A stretch of DNA of 37,336 nt from UBA7803 sp047920935 (GCA_047920935.1 JBLRXD010000008.1:1-37336); one strand, 5' to 3'; shown: positions 7,155 to 16,514, numbered from the stretch's first letter. Notes: generated by a model not told the origin, from the sequence alone. A program made the numbers and translations.

Positions 7155-8645
7155 ATGACCCAGCGCGGTCCGTTTCTGTTTTTCGTCATCCTGCTCATGG
7201 TCGCCGGCGCGGCCACCGCCCTCTATCGCCACGACGCCTACCACATCCCCCTGCTGCCGGGCACCCAGCAGACGGTGTGGCAGGTGGAAGCGCGGGTGGA
7301 GTACGTGGCCCAGGGCGGCCCCACGCAAGTGCTGCTCACCCTGCCTCCGGAGCAGACCGGCTTCCGCCTGATCGGCGAGTCCAGCGCCTCGTCCGGCTTC
7401 GGTTTCGAGGTATCCAGCCAGGGCGAGCAGCGGCGCGCCCACTGGACCAAACGCTCCGCCCGGGGCGAGCAGGTGCTGTTCTACAAGCTCGATCTGGTGC
7501 AGGACGCCGGCTATCGGGTGGAACCGCCGCCGGCTGGAGACCCGGAAATACAGACCTGGGACGAGCCGTATCAGACCGCGGCGCTGCAATTGCTGCAATC
7601 GGTCATACCCATCTCCGCCGACGCCCGCTCACTGGCCCAGCAACTGACGTTCGCGATGGCGCGCCCAGGCGCCGATCAGAACCTGAGCCTGCTGCTGGAT
7701 CGTTACTCGCCGCCGCAGTTGATGGCCAGCCTGCTGGCGACGTCCGGCGTGCCCGCACGTACCGTTCAGGTGCTGGAACTGGAGGACGGCCGCCGCCGAC
7801 AGGCGCTGCGCGATCTGGTGCAGGTGTGGGACAAGGACCGCTGGCAGCTCTACGACCCCATCTCCGGACTGGTCAGCGACGACCGCCTGCTGCTCTGGCA
7901 GACGTCCACTCCAGCCGTGCTGGAAGTGCTGGGCGGCTCGCGCAGCCGGGTGTCGTTCAGCATCATCAGCCAGAGCCGGCCCGCCACGGCACTCATCGAC
8001 CCGGGCCCGGACGGGTTCAGCCTGTCGCTTTACAGCCTGCCCATCGCCGAGCAGGGGGTATTCAAGCTCATCATGCTGCTGCCGTTGGGGGCGCTGGTGG
8101 TGGTGGTGATGCGAATTCTGGTGGGGTTGAAGACGTCGGGCACCTTCATGCCGGTGCTGATCGCCCTGGCGTTTCTGCAGACCGAGCTGATTCCCGGCCT
8201 CACCAGCTTCATTCTGGTGATCGGTATCGGCCTGATGATCCGCTCGTATCTGTCTTCGCTCAACCTGTTGCTGGTGTCGCGGATCGCGACCCTGGTGGTG
8301 GTGGTCATCGGCATCATCACCGCCTTCAGCCTGCTGAGCTATCGCCTCGGTCTGATGGGCGGCCTCACCATCACGTTCTTCCCAATGATCATCCTGGCGT
8401 GGACGATCGAGCGCATGTCCATCACCTGGGAAGAACAGGGCCCGAAGGAGGTGCTGCTGCAGGGCGGGGGCAGCCTGCTGGTCGCGAGTCTGGCATTCCT
8501 GGTCATGGATCAGCCGCTGTTCCGCCATCTGGCGTTCAACTTTCCGGAGCTGAACCTGTGCGTGCTGGCGGTGATTCTGCTGCTCGGGCGCTACACCGGT
8601 TACCGCCTGCTCGAACTGCACCGGTTCGCGGTGTTCGCGCGGTGA
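7155..8645 (+). CDS. Inactive transglutaminase fused to seven TM helices
   Basis: This 496-residue membrane protein matches the family of inactive transglutaminases fused to 7 TM helices (PF14400/PF14402). A signal anchor at about 8-24 is followed by a periplasmic region to about 295 with a degenerate transglutaminase-like fold (SGVPARTVQVLELEDGRRRQ, then VQVWDKDRWQLYDP). That region contains no cysteine, so the catalytic Cys-His-Asp triad is absent. Seven closely packed hydrophobic helices occupy about 300-490. The only cysteine is in the last helices. It starts 6 bp after the lipoprotein gene and its stop overlaps the next start (GTGA). Family context: these three genes travel together in many gammaproteobacteria and are thought to process or bind a peptide tag. 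No biochemical role is established that I know of. Confidence 0.9.
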   Translation: MTQRGPFLFFVILLMVAGAATALYRHDAYHIPLLPGTQQTVWQVEARVEYVAQGGPTQVLLTLPPEQTGFRLIGESSASSGFGFEVSSQGEQRRAHWTKRSARGEQVLFYKLDLVQDAGYRVEPPPAGDPEIQTWDEPYQTAALQLLQSVIPISADARSLAQQLTFAMARPGADQNLSLLLDRYSPPQLMASLLATSGVPARTVQVLELEDGRRRQALRDLVQVWDKDRWQLYDPISGLVSDDRLLLWQTSTPAVLEVLGGSRSRVSFSIISQSRPATALIDPGPDGFSLSLYSLPIAEQGVFKLIMLLPLGALVVVVMRILVGLKTSGTFMPVLIALAFLQTELIPGLTSFILVIGIGLMIRSYLSSLNLLLVSRIATLVVVVIGIITAFSLLSYRLGLMGGLTITFFPMIILAWTIERMSITWEEQGPKEVLLQGGGSLLVASLAFLVMDQPLFRHLAFNFPELNLCVLAVILLLGRYTGYRLLELHRFAVFAR

Positions 8646-9618
8646 CCCAGCGCTGGATCACCCCGTGGGCGCTGGCGCGCCGCGGCGTGCTGGGCATGAA
8701 CCGCCGCAACATCGCCTACATCGCCCGCTACAACCCGCGCGACCGCTACCCGCTGGTGGACGACAAGCTGAAGACCAAGCTGGTGGCGCAGAAAGCGCGC
8801 CTCAAGGTGCCGGCTCTGCTGCACGTGGTGCGTACCCAGCACGAGATCGAAGCGATCCAGCAGGAACTCGCCAACCTGACGGAATTCGTGATCAAACCTG
8901 CCCAGGGCAGCGGCGGCAAAGGCATTCTGGTGATCGTCGGCCGGGACGGTGACGACTTCGTCAAGAGCAACGGTGCCCGCATCAGCCTCAACGACGTGAA
9001 GCGTCACGTCTCCAACATTCTCAGCGGGCTGCACTCCCTGGGCGGCAAGCAGGACGTGGCCATCATCGAGGCGCTGGTGAAGACCAGCAAGCTGTTCGCC
9101 AGCGTCAGCCACGAAGGTGTGCCCGACATCCGCATCATCGTGTTCCGCGGCTATCCGGTCATGGGCATGTTGCGCCTGGCCACTCACGCCTCGGACGGCA
9201 AAGCCAATCTGCATCAGGGCGCCATCGGCGTCGGCATCGACATCGGCACCGGGCGCAGCGTCGCTGCCGTCATCAAGAACCGTCTGGTTACCACCCATCC
9301 GGACACCGGCGCCAGCCTGGAAAACCTGGAAGTGCCGGACTGGAAGCAGATGCTCAATCTCGCCGCCCGTTGCTACGAGGTCACGGGCCTGGGCTACATG
9401 GGGTGCGACATGGTCATCGACGAGGCCCTGGGGCCGTTGTTGCTGGAGATGAATGCGCGTCCCGGGCTGTCTATTCAGATCGCCAACAACCAGGGGCTGG
9501 TGCCGCGGCTGCGCCACATCGAGCAGCTCGAAGACTACTACGTCACCGTGGAGGACCGGGTCAACTACGCCATGGCCGCCTTCACCTACTTCCCCTCCGA
9601 AGTGCGGCAGCTCCAGGC
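8642..9618 (+). CDS. RimK-related alpha-L-glutamate ligase-like ATP-grasp enzyme (3' end in gap)
   Basis: 325 residues are visible of an ATP-grasp enzyme of the RimK-related group (TIGR02291, annotated as alpha-L-glutamate ligase-like). Features are the first lysine K85 in FVIKPAQ, the glycine loop GSGGKGI (89-95), and the metal-binding E269/N271 in LLLEMNARPGLSIQIAN (266-282). Such enzymes form amide bonds from a carboxylate, an amine and ATP; the acceptor is unknown. The GTG at 8642 overlaps the preceding stop codon (GTGA), which implies coupled translation. Family length is about 320, so the true stop probably lies just inside the N gap that begins at 9619. A longer reading of this frame starting near 7277 is only a shadow of the membrane protein gene. 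Confidence 0.88.
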
Positions 9619-9718
9619 NNNNNNNNNNNNNNNNNNNNNNNNNNNNNNNNNNNNNNNNNNNNNNNNNNNNNNNNNNNNNNNNNNNNNNNNNNNNNNNNNN
9701 NNNNNNNNNNNNNNNNNN
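9619..9718. other. Scaffold gap of 100 N
   Basis: Exactly 100 N, the usual placeholder for a gap of unknown length. It hides the stop codon of the ATP-grasp gene on the left and the stop codon of the convergent hydrolase gene on the right. The flanks share no sequence, unlike the second gap. Confidence 0.98.
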
Positions 9719-10773
9719 TCCTCACGCGGGTAGGTGTGGCTGAGGTCGGCCAACTCCCGATAGACCACTTCGGCGCCGGCCGCGGTGAGCGCATCGCGCG
9801 CCAGCCGCGCCATCTGCACCGGGAACATCCAGTCGAGGGCGCCATGCACAAGATAAACGGGGAGACCCGCCAACCGGCCGGGGCTGGCGGCCTCCAGCAG
9901 CATGGGATGGAAGGTCGCCGAGACGGGGGCCAGGTGGGTGAACGGGCTGTCGGCGCGCAACCCGGCCAGGTAGGCGTAGGTACCGCCGTCGGACATGCCG
10001 GTGAGCAACATGCGCTGCTCGTCGACCCGCCATACCGACCTGACGTGGTCGACCATCGCCAGCAGGTTGCCGGCGTCCAGGTCAGGGTCCATCAGTGACC
10101 AGGTATCTGCGAGGGCGGTGGGGGCGATGACGATGGCGCCGCGACTGCGGGCCTCGCGCAGCCAGCTCCACAGGAAACTGCGGCCGTGGCCGCTGCCGCC
10201 GTGCAGGGCCACCACCAGCGGCATGGCTTGAGCTGGCTGGTAGTACTCCGGCACGTACAGGGAAAATCCGCCTCGCTGCTCGTAGTCGTTGTCGGCGTGC
10301 ATCACGCCAACGTCGTCGCGCTGCAGGTCGGCCTCCATCAGCCGCGCCTGCAGTTCCCGATCGCCGCGGCGCTCGGCATCGAGGAAAAAGCCGTTCACCG
10401 GCGGCAACATGAACGCCACCGGATAAAACGCTTCCACCGCCCGGGCCTGCAGACCGAGGGCGCGGAATGCCCCCAGCAGCGGGTTGGCGCGGGTGAGGCA
10501 AGCTTGGAAACCGTCGAGCGCCTGCAGCGTCAGCTCGGCGGCGGTGCGGCTCTGGGTTTCGAAGAATTGCAACCGATCTGGCCATGCCGCCGCCCGGAAG
10601 ATACCCAGGCCATCGCTGAGCGGCTGGCTCAGCGGCGCCAGCGCCTCCACCAGCGTCGACAACTCCTGCGGGTGCAGGTGCCGCGCTGCGGCCGCCAGCC
10701 CGTCCAAGGCGCGCAACAGCGGCGGGACCATCGCCGTGGTCGCGTCCAGCAGCGCATCGGTGCCATCTTCCAT
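9719..10773 (-). CDS. Alpha/beta hydrolase, esterase/depolymerase-like (3' end in gap)
   Basis: 351 residues are visible of an alpha/beta hydrolase with a non-catalytic N-terminal region of about 150 residues. Catalytic elements are the oxyanion motif HGGSGHGR (about 191-198), the nucleophile S261 in GMSDG, acid D314 in VHGALDWMFP, and H346 in LSHTYPRE, just before the gap. The layout resembles PHB-depolymerase/feruloyl-esterase-like or dienelactone-hydrolase-like enzymes. The substrate is unknown and there is no signal peptide, so it is probably cytoplasmic. The ATG at 10773 has a GGAG/AGGGGG ribosome-binding region upstream; an ATG at 10812 would add 13 residues. Because the triad is complete, little more than a C-terminal tail should be missing. 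It is divergent from the VOC gene across 124 bp. Confidence 0.8.
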
Positions 10774-10897
10774 GCTGATTCCCCCTGCTCCTCGAGACGC
10801 TGCGATCACCATAGCATCGTTGCCGATGCGGCCGAAATTGGCCTGGGCCGCGTGATTTGATTAAAGTCCCAGCACGGCCAACACTCGAGGCGATCGC

Positions 10898-11743
10898 ATG
10901 AAATCCTTCGACCGCAGCGGCGAAGACGTGGGCAACGTGCTGAGCCTCGAACACGTCAATCTGATCGTGCCCGACCAGCAGTTGGCCGCATTGTTTTACG
11001 TCAGCGGGCTGGGCTTCACTCGCGACCCGTACCTGGACTTCGGCACTCGCAACATGTGGATCAACGCCGGTGAGCAGCAGTTCCACCTGCCGCGCGGCGA
11101 CGCCCAGGTGTTCCGCGGCCACATCGCCGTGGTGGTGCCCGACCTCGACGGCCTGGAACAGCGCCTCGGCGCCATCGCCAAGCCCCTGGCGGGCAGCCGC
11201 TTCGAGTTCCACCGCGACGGCGACCAGGTGCGCATTACCTGCCCCTGGGGCAACGCTCTGCGCGCTTTCGGCCCCGAGCGGTTTCCCGCCATGAGCCTGG
11301 GCATACCGTACCTGGAGGTGCAGGTTCCGGGCGGAACGGCCCCCGGCATCGCTGCTTTCTACCGCCAGATCATGGGCTGCCCCGCGAGCGTGACCGCGGG
11401 TTGCGCGCGCATCCGCGTCGGTCACAATCAGACCCTCACGTTCAGCGAAAGCGACCGCCCGTTGGCGGCCTACGACGGCCACCACATCGCCGTCTACGTA
11501 GCCGATTTCTCCGGGCCCCACGGCAAGCTGCTGGAGCGGGGGCTGATCACCGAGGAATCCGACCAGCACCAGTACCGCTTCCAGGCCATCGTCGACCCGG
11601 CCAGCGGCGCGGTGCTGACCGAACTCGAGCACGAAGTGCGGTCCATGGGGCACCCGATGTTTCATCGGCCCCTGGTGAATCGCAATCCGGCGCTTAACTT
11701 CTTCAATTTCCGCAAAGGCAGCGAGGTCTATAGCCCCACATGA
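10898..11743 (+). CDS. Two-domain VOC (glyoxalase/dioxygenase) superfamily protein
   Basis: This 281-residue protein has two tandem vicinal-oxygen-chelate modules, about 14-125 and 133-250. Possible metal ligands on the characteristic strands are H19 (EHVNLIVPD) and H75 (GHIAVVVPD) in the first half, and H196 (DGHHIAVYVAD) and E244 (LTELEHEV) in the second. This His/His/Glu type of set is used by glyoxalases and type I extradiol dioxygenases, but the exact metal site is inferred. The C-terminal 30 residues (NRNPALNFFNFRKG) are an extra tail. The ATG at 10898 has GAGG about 8 nt upstream. Its stop overlaps the start of the MoxR ATPase gene (ATGA at 11740), so the two are translationally coupled. 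The substrate is unknown. Confidence 0.82.
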   Translation: MKSFDRSGEDVGNVLSLEHVNLIVPDQQLAALFYVSGLGFTRDPYLDFGTRNMWINAGEQQFHLPRGDAQVFRGHIAVVVPDLDGLEQRLGAIAKPLAGSRFEFHRDGDQVRITCPWGNALRAFGPERFPAMSLGIPYLEVQVPGGTAPGIAAFYRQIMGCPASVTAGCARIRVGHNQTLTFSESDRPLAAYDGHHIAVYVADFSGPHGKLLERGLITEESDQHQYRFQAIVDPASGAVLTELEHEVRSMGHPMFHRPLVNRNPALNFFNFRKGSEVYSPT

Positions 11744-12573
11744 GCGAAGCAGCCAACCTGGCGTATCTGCAGGACGAACCGTACTACCTGCCCCTGGGGG
11801 ACGAGGTGGAGATCTTCCAGGCCGCTTACGATGCGCGCCTGCCGGTGCTGCTGAAAGGCCCCACCGGGTGCGGCAAGACGCGCTTCGTCGAGTACATGAC
11901 CTGGCGGCTGTATCGGGATCACGGCCGCTGGGACGTCGACGTGCCGCTGGTGACCATATCCTGCCACGAAGATCTCACCGCCACGGACATGGTGGGAAGG
12001 TTTCTGCTGCAGGGCGACTCAACCGTGTGGAGCGATGGGCCTCTCACCCGGGCGGTGCGCAGCGGCGCCATCTGCTACTTGGACGAAATCGTCGAAGCGC
12101 GCAAAGACACCACCGTGCTGATCCACTCCCTCACCGACCATCGCCGGCTGCTGCCCATCGACAAGACCGGCGAGTTGCTGGCCGCTCACCCCGACTTCCT
12201 GCTGGTGATCTCCTACAACCCCGGCTACCAGAGCGTGCTCAAGGATCTCAAACCCAGCACCCGGCAGCGCTTCGTCAGCCTCACCTTCGACTACCCCGAC
12301 CGGCAGCGGGAGGCCGACATCATCGCCCATGAATCCGGGGTGGATGCGGCCGCAGCGGAGCGCCTGGCGACCATCGGCGAGAAGGTGCGCAACCTGCGCG
12401 AGCACGGCTTCGAAGAAGGCGTCAGCACCCGCCTGCTGGTGTACGCCGGCGAGCTCATCGGCCGCGGCATCACGCCCCGCCGTGCCGCCGACATCGCCAT
12501 CGTCCATGCCGTCTCCGACGACGCCACGGTGCAGCAGGCCGTCAGCGACATCGTCGACGCCGTACTGCCGTGA
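11740..12573 (+). CDS. MoxR-type AAA+ ATPase, CbbQ/NirQ/NorQ subfamily
   Basis: This 277-residue AAA+ ATPase of the MoxR group is closest to CbbQ/NorQ. It has Walker A GPTGCGKT (40-47), Walker B CYLDEI (112-117, D115/E116), a sensor-1 Asn at 160 in ISYNPGY, an arginine-rich STRQRF stretch (173-178), and a C-terminal CbbQ_C-like helical region. CbbQ or NorQ works with a VWA partner (CbbO or NorD) to remodel or activate a metalloenzyme; in known cases these are RuBisCO and nitric oxide reductase. Neither target is encoded in this window. The gene overlaps the VOC gene by 4 bp upstream and the VWA gene by 4 bp downstream, so all three should be made together. Confidence 0.9.
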   Translation: MSEAANLAYLQDEPYYLPLGDEVEIFQAAYDARLPVLLKGPTGCGKTRFVEYMTWRLYRDHGRWDVDVPLVTISCHEDLTATDMVGRFLLQGDSTVWSDGPLTRAVRSGAICYLDEIVEARKDTTVLIHSLTDHRRLLPIDKTGELLAAHPDFLLVISYNPGYQSVLKDLKPSTRQRFVSLTFDYPDRQREADIIAHESGVDAAAAERLATIGEKVRNLREHGFEEGVSTRLLVYAGELIGRGITPRRAADIAIVHAVSDDATVQQAVSDIVDAVLP

Positions 12574-14594
12574 TCGAGCTGGGCCCGCTGGAGGAGCGCC
12601 TGGCGCTGTTCGCGGAAGGCATCGCTGGACGCTACTTCCACATCAAGCCCAGCGCCGAGTTCGCCGGGCGGCGCGCCAGACTGGCCGCGGACGACAGCGC
12701 CGCCACCAGCGATACCCTGTATCTGCCCGAGCAACTGGACGCCCCCGATGCCAGCGCCTACCGGGTGCTGGCGCTGCAGCAACTGGGCCATCGGGAGTTC
12801 GGCACCTTCAGCTTCGGAATGGATACGGCGGTGGCGCGGCTGCCCGGGCTCAGCGATCGGGAAGTGCCGGCCCTGGGTGGCCGGCCCAGCGATTTCCAGC
12901 GCTTCTATCATCAGTTCGAGCATCCCGCCCTGGCGAGCACGCTGTTCCAGCTGTGCGAGCGGGCCCGGGTGGATGCGCTGATGGTGCAAGCCTACCCCGG
13001 CATCCGCAGCCATCTGCAGCGGCTGCAGGCTCATCGGCTGCGTCTGGACCCGCCCCAGCCGGTGACCGGCTTGGGTACGACCGTGCATGCCCTGGAATCC
13101 CTGGCTAACGGGGCCGACCCTGCAGAGCTGCGGGTGCTCGATCCGCTGGGGCTGCTCGAGCTGCCGATGGCCGCCCTGCTCGGCCTGATGCGCGCGCCCG
13201 GCGACGTCTACGCAGCCGCCGGCACCGCCATGGCCCTGTACCAGGCCCTGGCGTCGCACATCCTCCGCGGCGACGCCAGCCTGCCCCTGGAGCTGCTGGA
13301 TGAGTTGGATGACCCCGCCAGCTGGATGCAGCGGGAGGCGCGGCTGGAGGACTGGCGCGACGATCTGGCGGCCCTCGACGCCAGCCTCGAAGTGGAGCTG
13401 CTGGACGGCGACGAGGCCGACGTCAGCGACGCGGAGCAGCTGGCCGACGGTCAGCTGCGCCCCAACGACATCGATCTACGGAAGAAACAGAGCGACCGGG
13501 ACACCCTGGCACGACGCATCGACATGGAGCGCTCGGCCATCCGCGATGCGCTGGGGGCCGACCAGCCCCATGCCCGCAGCTTCCGCTACGACGAGTGGAG
13601 TTACCTGGAGCGTCGCTACCTGCCGCGCTGGTGCCGGCTGTTCGAACTGCGGCTGGCGCCGGACCACGAGCAGGAGCTGGCGGGTCTGCAGGCGGTGATC
13701 CGCGCCCATCGCCTGGGGGTGCAGAAGCGCCTCGAGCAGATCAAGCCGCTGGGCTACCAGCGGCTATCGCGCCTGGCCGACGGCGACGAGCTGGATTTCA
13801 ACGCGGTGATTCAGGCCCGTCAGGACAGCCGCGCCGGCGTCAGCCCCGACGAGCGGGTGTACAGCCGTCGGGAGCGCGTCCATCGCGACGTCTGCGCCGC
13901 CTTCCTGGTGGATCTGTCGGCCTCCACGGACGATGCCCTGGAGCCGCTGCCAGCGCCGGCCACCGATCTGGAAGACGATCTGCCGCACCTGCGCGACCCC
14001 TACTACGACCCGCGCACCGACCCCCTGCCTCTGGATGCCAGCCCCAGCCCGGAGAGCCCTCCCAGGCGCATCATCGACGTCCAGCGCGAAGCCATGCTGG
14101 TGATGTCGGCCGCTCTGGAACAGCTCGGCGACAGCTACGGCGTGTACGGATTCTCCGGCTACGGCCGCGATTGCGTGGAGTTTTTCGTCGCCAAGGAGCC
14201 GGATGAGGCTTTCAGCCGCAACGTGCTCGCCGCCATTGCCAGCATGAAGCCGAAACGCAGCACCCGCATGGGCCCGGCGATCCGCCACGCGGTGCGCAAG
14301 CTCATCGACTCCGGCAACGCCATGAAGGTGCTGTTGATCATCAGCGATGGGTTTCCCCAGGACTGCGACTACGGCCCCGAACGGGGCGAGCACGAGTACG
14401 GCCTCCAGGATACCGCCCGGGCGCTGCAGGAGGCACAGGACAAGGGCGTGGAGACGTTCTGCGTCACCGTCGACCGTTCAGGCCACGATTACCTGAAGCG
14501 GATGTGCCCCGATTCCCGCTACCTGATCATCGACGACATCGAGGACCTGCCGGAACAGCTGAGCAAGGTCTACCAGACCCTCACCAGCCGCTGA
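12570..14594 (+). CDS. CbbO/NorD-type VWA domain protein
   Basis: This 674-residue partner of the MoxR ATPase has a long helical N-terminal region (1-440), with an acidic stretch around 275-300. A C-terminal von Willebrand A domain (about 442-672) carries an intact MIDAS: D448-L-S450-A-S452, T565 in STRMG, and D593 in ISDGFP. In CbbQO the MIDAS contacts the client enzyme and the ATPase ring remodels it. About 60 acidic, proline-rich residues (PLPAPATDLEDDLPH onward) are inserted just after the first MIDAS loop, as is usual for the CbbO/NorD group. The GTG at 12570 overlaps the ATPase stop (GTGA). It converges on yccA with only 15 bp between the stops and no visible terminator hairpin. Confidence 0.9.
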   Translation: MIELGPLEERLALFAEGIAGRYFHIKPSAEFAGRRARLAADDSAATSDTLYLPEQLDAPDASAYRVLALQQLGHREFGTFSFGMDTAVARLPGLSDREVPALGGRPSDFQRFYHQFEHPALASTLFQLCERARVDALMVQAYPGIRSHLQRLQAHRLRLDPPQPVTGLGTTVHALESLANGADPAELRVLDPLGLLELPMAALLGLMRAPGDVYAAAGTAMALYQALASHILRGDASLPLELLDELDDPASWMQREARLEDWRDDLAALDASLEVELLDGDEADVSDAEQLADGQLRPNDIDLRKKQSDRDTLARRIDMERSAIRDALGADQPHARSFRYDEWSYLERRYLPRWCRLFELRLAPDHEQELAGLQAVIRAHRLGVQKRLEQIKPLGYQRLSRLADGDELDFNAVIQARQDSRAGVSPDERVYSRRERVHRDVCAAFLVDLSASTDDALEPLPAPATDLEDDLPHLRDPYYDPRTDPLPLDASPSPESPPRRIIDVQREAMLVMSAALEQLGDSYGVYGFSGYGRDCVEFFVAKEPDEAFSRNVLAAIASMKPKRSTRMGPAIRHAVRKLIDSGNAMKVLLIISDGFPQDCDYGPERGEHEYGLQDTARALQEAQDKGVETFCVTVDRSGHDYLKRMCPDSRYLIIDDIEDLPEQLSKVYQTLTSR

Positions 14595-14609
14595 TAGCCC
14601 CCCCTTTCC

Positions 14610-15302
14610 TCAGTCGTCTCCCATCACCCCGAAGATGTGCATCAGCGACAGGAACAGGTTGTAGATCGACGTGTACAGCAGCACCGTGGCGAGCAGATAG
14701 TTGGTCTCGCCGCCGCGCACGATGGCGCTGGTCTGCCAGAGAATCGCGGCGCTGGCGAACAGCACGAAGCCGGCGGATATGGCGGTGTGGAATGCCGACA
14801 GATCGAACAGCAGCGACAGCACCACCGCACCCATGAGCACGAAGAAGCCCACGACCAGAAAGCCCGAGAGGAAGCTGAAATCCTTGCGTGTCACCAGGGC
14901 ATAGCCCGACAACCCGACGAAGGCCGCCGCCGTGGTGGCGAGGGCTGAGGTGACCAGCGTGCCGCCATTGGGCAGACTCAGGTAAACGTTGAGAATCGGC
15001 CCGAGGGTGTAGCCGAGAAAGCCGGTGAAGGCGAACACCCAGAACAGCCCCATGACGCTCCTGGCCGTCTTGTGAACGGCGAACAGCAGGCCGAAGAACC
15101 CAGCCAGGGTGACGATGGGCCCGAGATAAGGCGCATTCATGGCCATGGCCACGCCAGCGACCACCGCACTCCACGCCAGGGTCATGCCCAGCAACAGGTA
15201 GGTGTTGCGCAGAACCTGGTTGATCTCGATGCCGGATGTTCGGACCGGCGATGCCGCTGCGGGAGTGGCTCGGTACAGGGATTGCGGATTGCGCTCAGCC
15301 AT
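14610..15302 (-). CDS. yccA: Bax inhibitor-1/YccA family membrane protein
   Basis: This 230-residue protein has a short polar N-terminus and seven hydrophobic helices, and is a member of the Bax inhibitor-1 family. YccA of E. coli is an inner-membrane protein that is a substrate and inhibitor of FtsH. Family features seen are the N-terminal NQVLRNTYLLLGMTLAWSA block (about 27-45) and the C-terminal SIYNLFLSLMHIFG segment. The ATG at 15302 has GAGG about 8 nt upstream; an in-frame opening to 15401 adds a non-homologous leader. It follows the AstE-like gene by 95 bp on the same strand and may be the last gene of that operon or have its own promoter. Confidence 0.9.
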   Translation of the reverse strand: MAERNPQSLYRATPAAASPVRTSGIEINQVLRNTYLLLGMTLAWSAVVAGVAMAMNAPYLGPIVTLAGFFGLLFAVHKTARSVMGLFWVFAFTGFLGYTLGPILNVYLSLPNGGTLVTSALATTAAAFVGLSGYALVTRKDFSFLSGFLVVGFFVLMGAVVLSLLFDLSAFHTAISAGFVLFASAAILWQTSAIVRGGETNYLLATVLLYTSIYNLFLSLMHIFGVMGDD

Positions 15303-15397
15303 GGCTAGCCTCTTACTTCTGGTCTTGACCCTACGTATATAGTGCCCCGGCGCCCGGTTTTCAAGGCCTGTCGGTGAGCTGCGGCGGCGGAGGCCGC

Positions 15398-16510
15398 TCA
15401 AACCTCCTGGCTGGGCCCCAACTGGTAGAGCCGATCCTGCTCCACAGCCTCCTGCTGGGCGGTGATCTGCTCTTCCACCGCATCGTGGGCGGCGAATCGA
15501 GCTACGTGGAACAGCGCCTCGCCCTCGTTCACCAGCGGCAGGTTGTTGGCGCCGATGACGATGCCTTCGGTACGGGCCTCGAGGTAGGTCTCTTTGTCAC
15601 CGAACGGGGCGGCAATGATCCCCAGGATGTCGCCGCGCCGCACCCGGGCGCCGAGTTTCGTCAGCGGCCGGAAGACGCCGTCGGTAGGCGCCCGATACCA
15701 GCTGGTGGAGCGCGCCACGTACGGCTCCGCGACCCACGCCCGCCGCCGGCCGGGCAACATGTCGAGCCCGCGCATGACGTTGGCGATGCCACGCACGCCG
15801 GCGACGATGGCGCGCTCGTCGAGCCGCAACGCTTCGCCCGCCTCGTAGGTGATCACCGGGATTCCGGCTTCGTGGGCGGCGCGCCGCAGGCTGCCGTCGA
15901 TGAACCCCGCGTTGACGATGACCGGCAGCGCGAAGCTGCGCGCCATCTCCGCCACCTGGGCGTCATCCAGGGCCGCGCGTAACTGCGGCAGGTTGTCGCG
16001 GTGCACGGCGCCGGTGTGCAGATCGATGATGTGGGTGCACTTCGACGCCACTTCGGAAAAGAACAGGTGCGCCACCCGCGAGCCCAGCGAGCCCTCGGCA
16101 TGGCCGGGGAAGCAGCGATTGAGGTCGCGGCGATCGGGCAGATAGCGGGATCGATGGATGAAGCCGAACAGGTTCACCACGGGCACCAGCACCAGGGTGC
16201 CGCGCAACCGCTGCAGCACCTTCATGGCGCGCAGCCGGCGGATGATCTCCACGCCGTTCAACTCGTCGCCGTGGATGGCTGCGCAGACCAGCAGCACCGG
16301 ACCGGCCGCGCGCCCGCAGATCACTTCCACCGGCATGTCCAGGGGTGTGTGGGTATACAACTGGGCGCCCGGGAGATCGAACGACACTCGCTCGCCCGGG
16401 CCCACGTGGACGCCGGCAAACTGCACTCCGGGGTTGCGGCGCTCGGCCCGGCCGCCGACCTCCACCGTCCCATGCGCCCGGGCGCGAGAAACCGCCTTTG
16501 CTTTCGCCAT
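15398..16510 (-). CDS. Succinylglutamate desuccinylase/aspartoacylase-like metallohydrolase
   Basis: This 370-residue zinc-dependent M14-type hydrolase is of the AstE/aspartoacylase family. Predicted zinc ligands are H80 and E83 (HGDE) and H165 (DLHTG). The substrate-binding N131-R132 sits in DLNRCFPG, and the candidate catalytic Glu is in ITYEAGEAL. The C-terminal 100 residues form a biotinyl-like barrel seen in this subgroup. AstE removes succinate from succinylglutamate, but this longer form is commonly found beside RimK, and its true substrate is not known to me. It starts 4 nt after the rimK stop with AAGGG upstream. By context it may act on glutamate-containing or C-terminal amide bonds made by RimK; that is inference. 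Confidence 0.88.
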   Translation of the reverse strand: MAKAKAVSRARAHGTVEVGGRAERRNPGVQFAGVHVGPGERVSFDLPGAQLYTHTPLDMPVEVICGRAAGPVLLVCAAIHGDELNGVEIIRRLRAMKVLQRLRGTLVLVPVVNLFGFIHRSRYLPDRRDLNRCFPGHAEGSLGSRVAHLFFSEVASKCTHIIDLHTGAVHRDNLPQLRAALDDAQVAEMARSFALPVIVNAGFIDGSLRRAAHEAGIPVITYEAGEALRLDERAIVAGVRGIANVMRGLDMLPGRRRAWVAEPYVARSTSWYRAPTDGVFRPLTKLGARVRRGDILGIIAAPFGDKETYLEARTEGIVIGANNLPLVNEGEALFHVARFAAHDAVEEQITAQQEAVEQDRLYQLGPSQEV

Positions 16511-16514
16511 GGGG

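Noticed and set aside
7277..8641. Upstream extension of the ATP-grasp frame
   Set aside because: It lies out of frame inside the 7TM gene. ATP-grasp homology begins only after the GTG at 8642.
10082..11665. 527-codon minus-strand ORF spanning the VOC gene and the hydrolase N-terminus
   Set aside because: It is antisense to the VOC gene and out of frame with the hydrolase. Both competing frames have complete family motifs.
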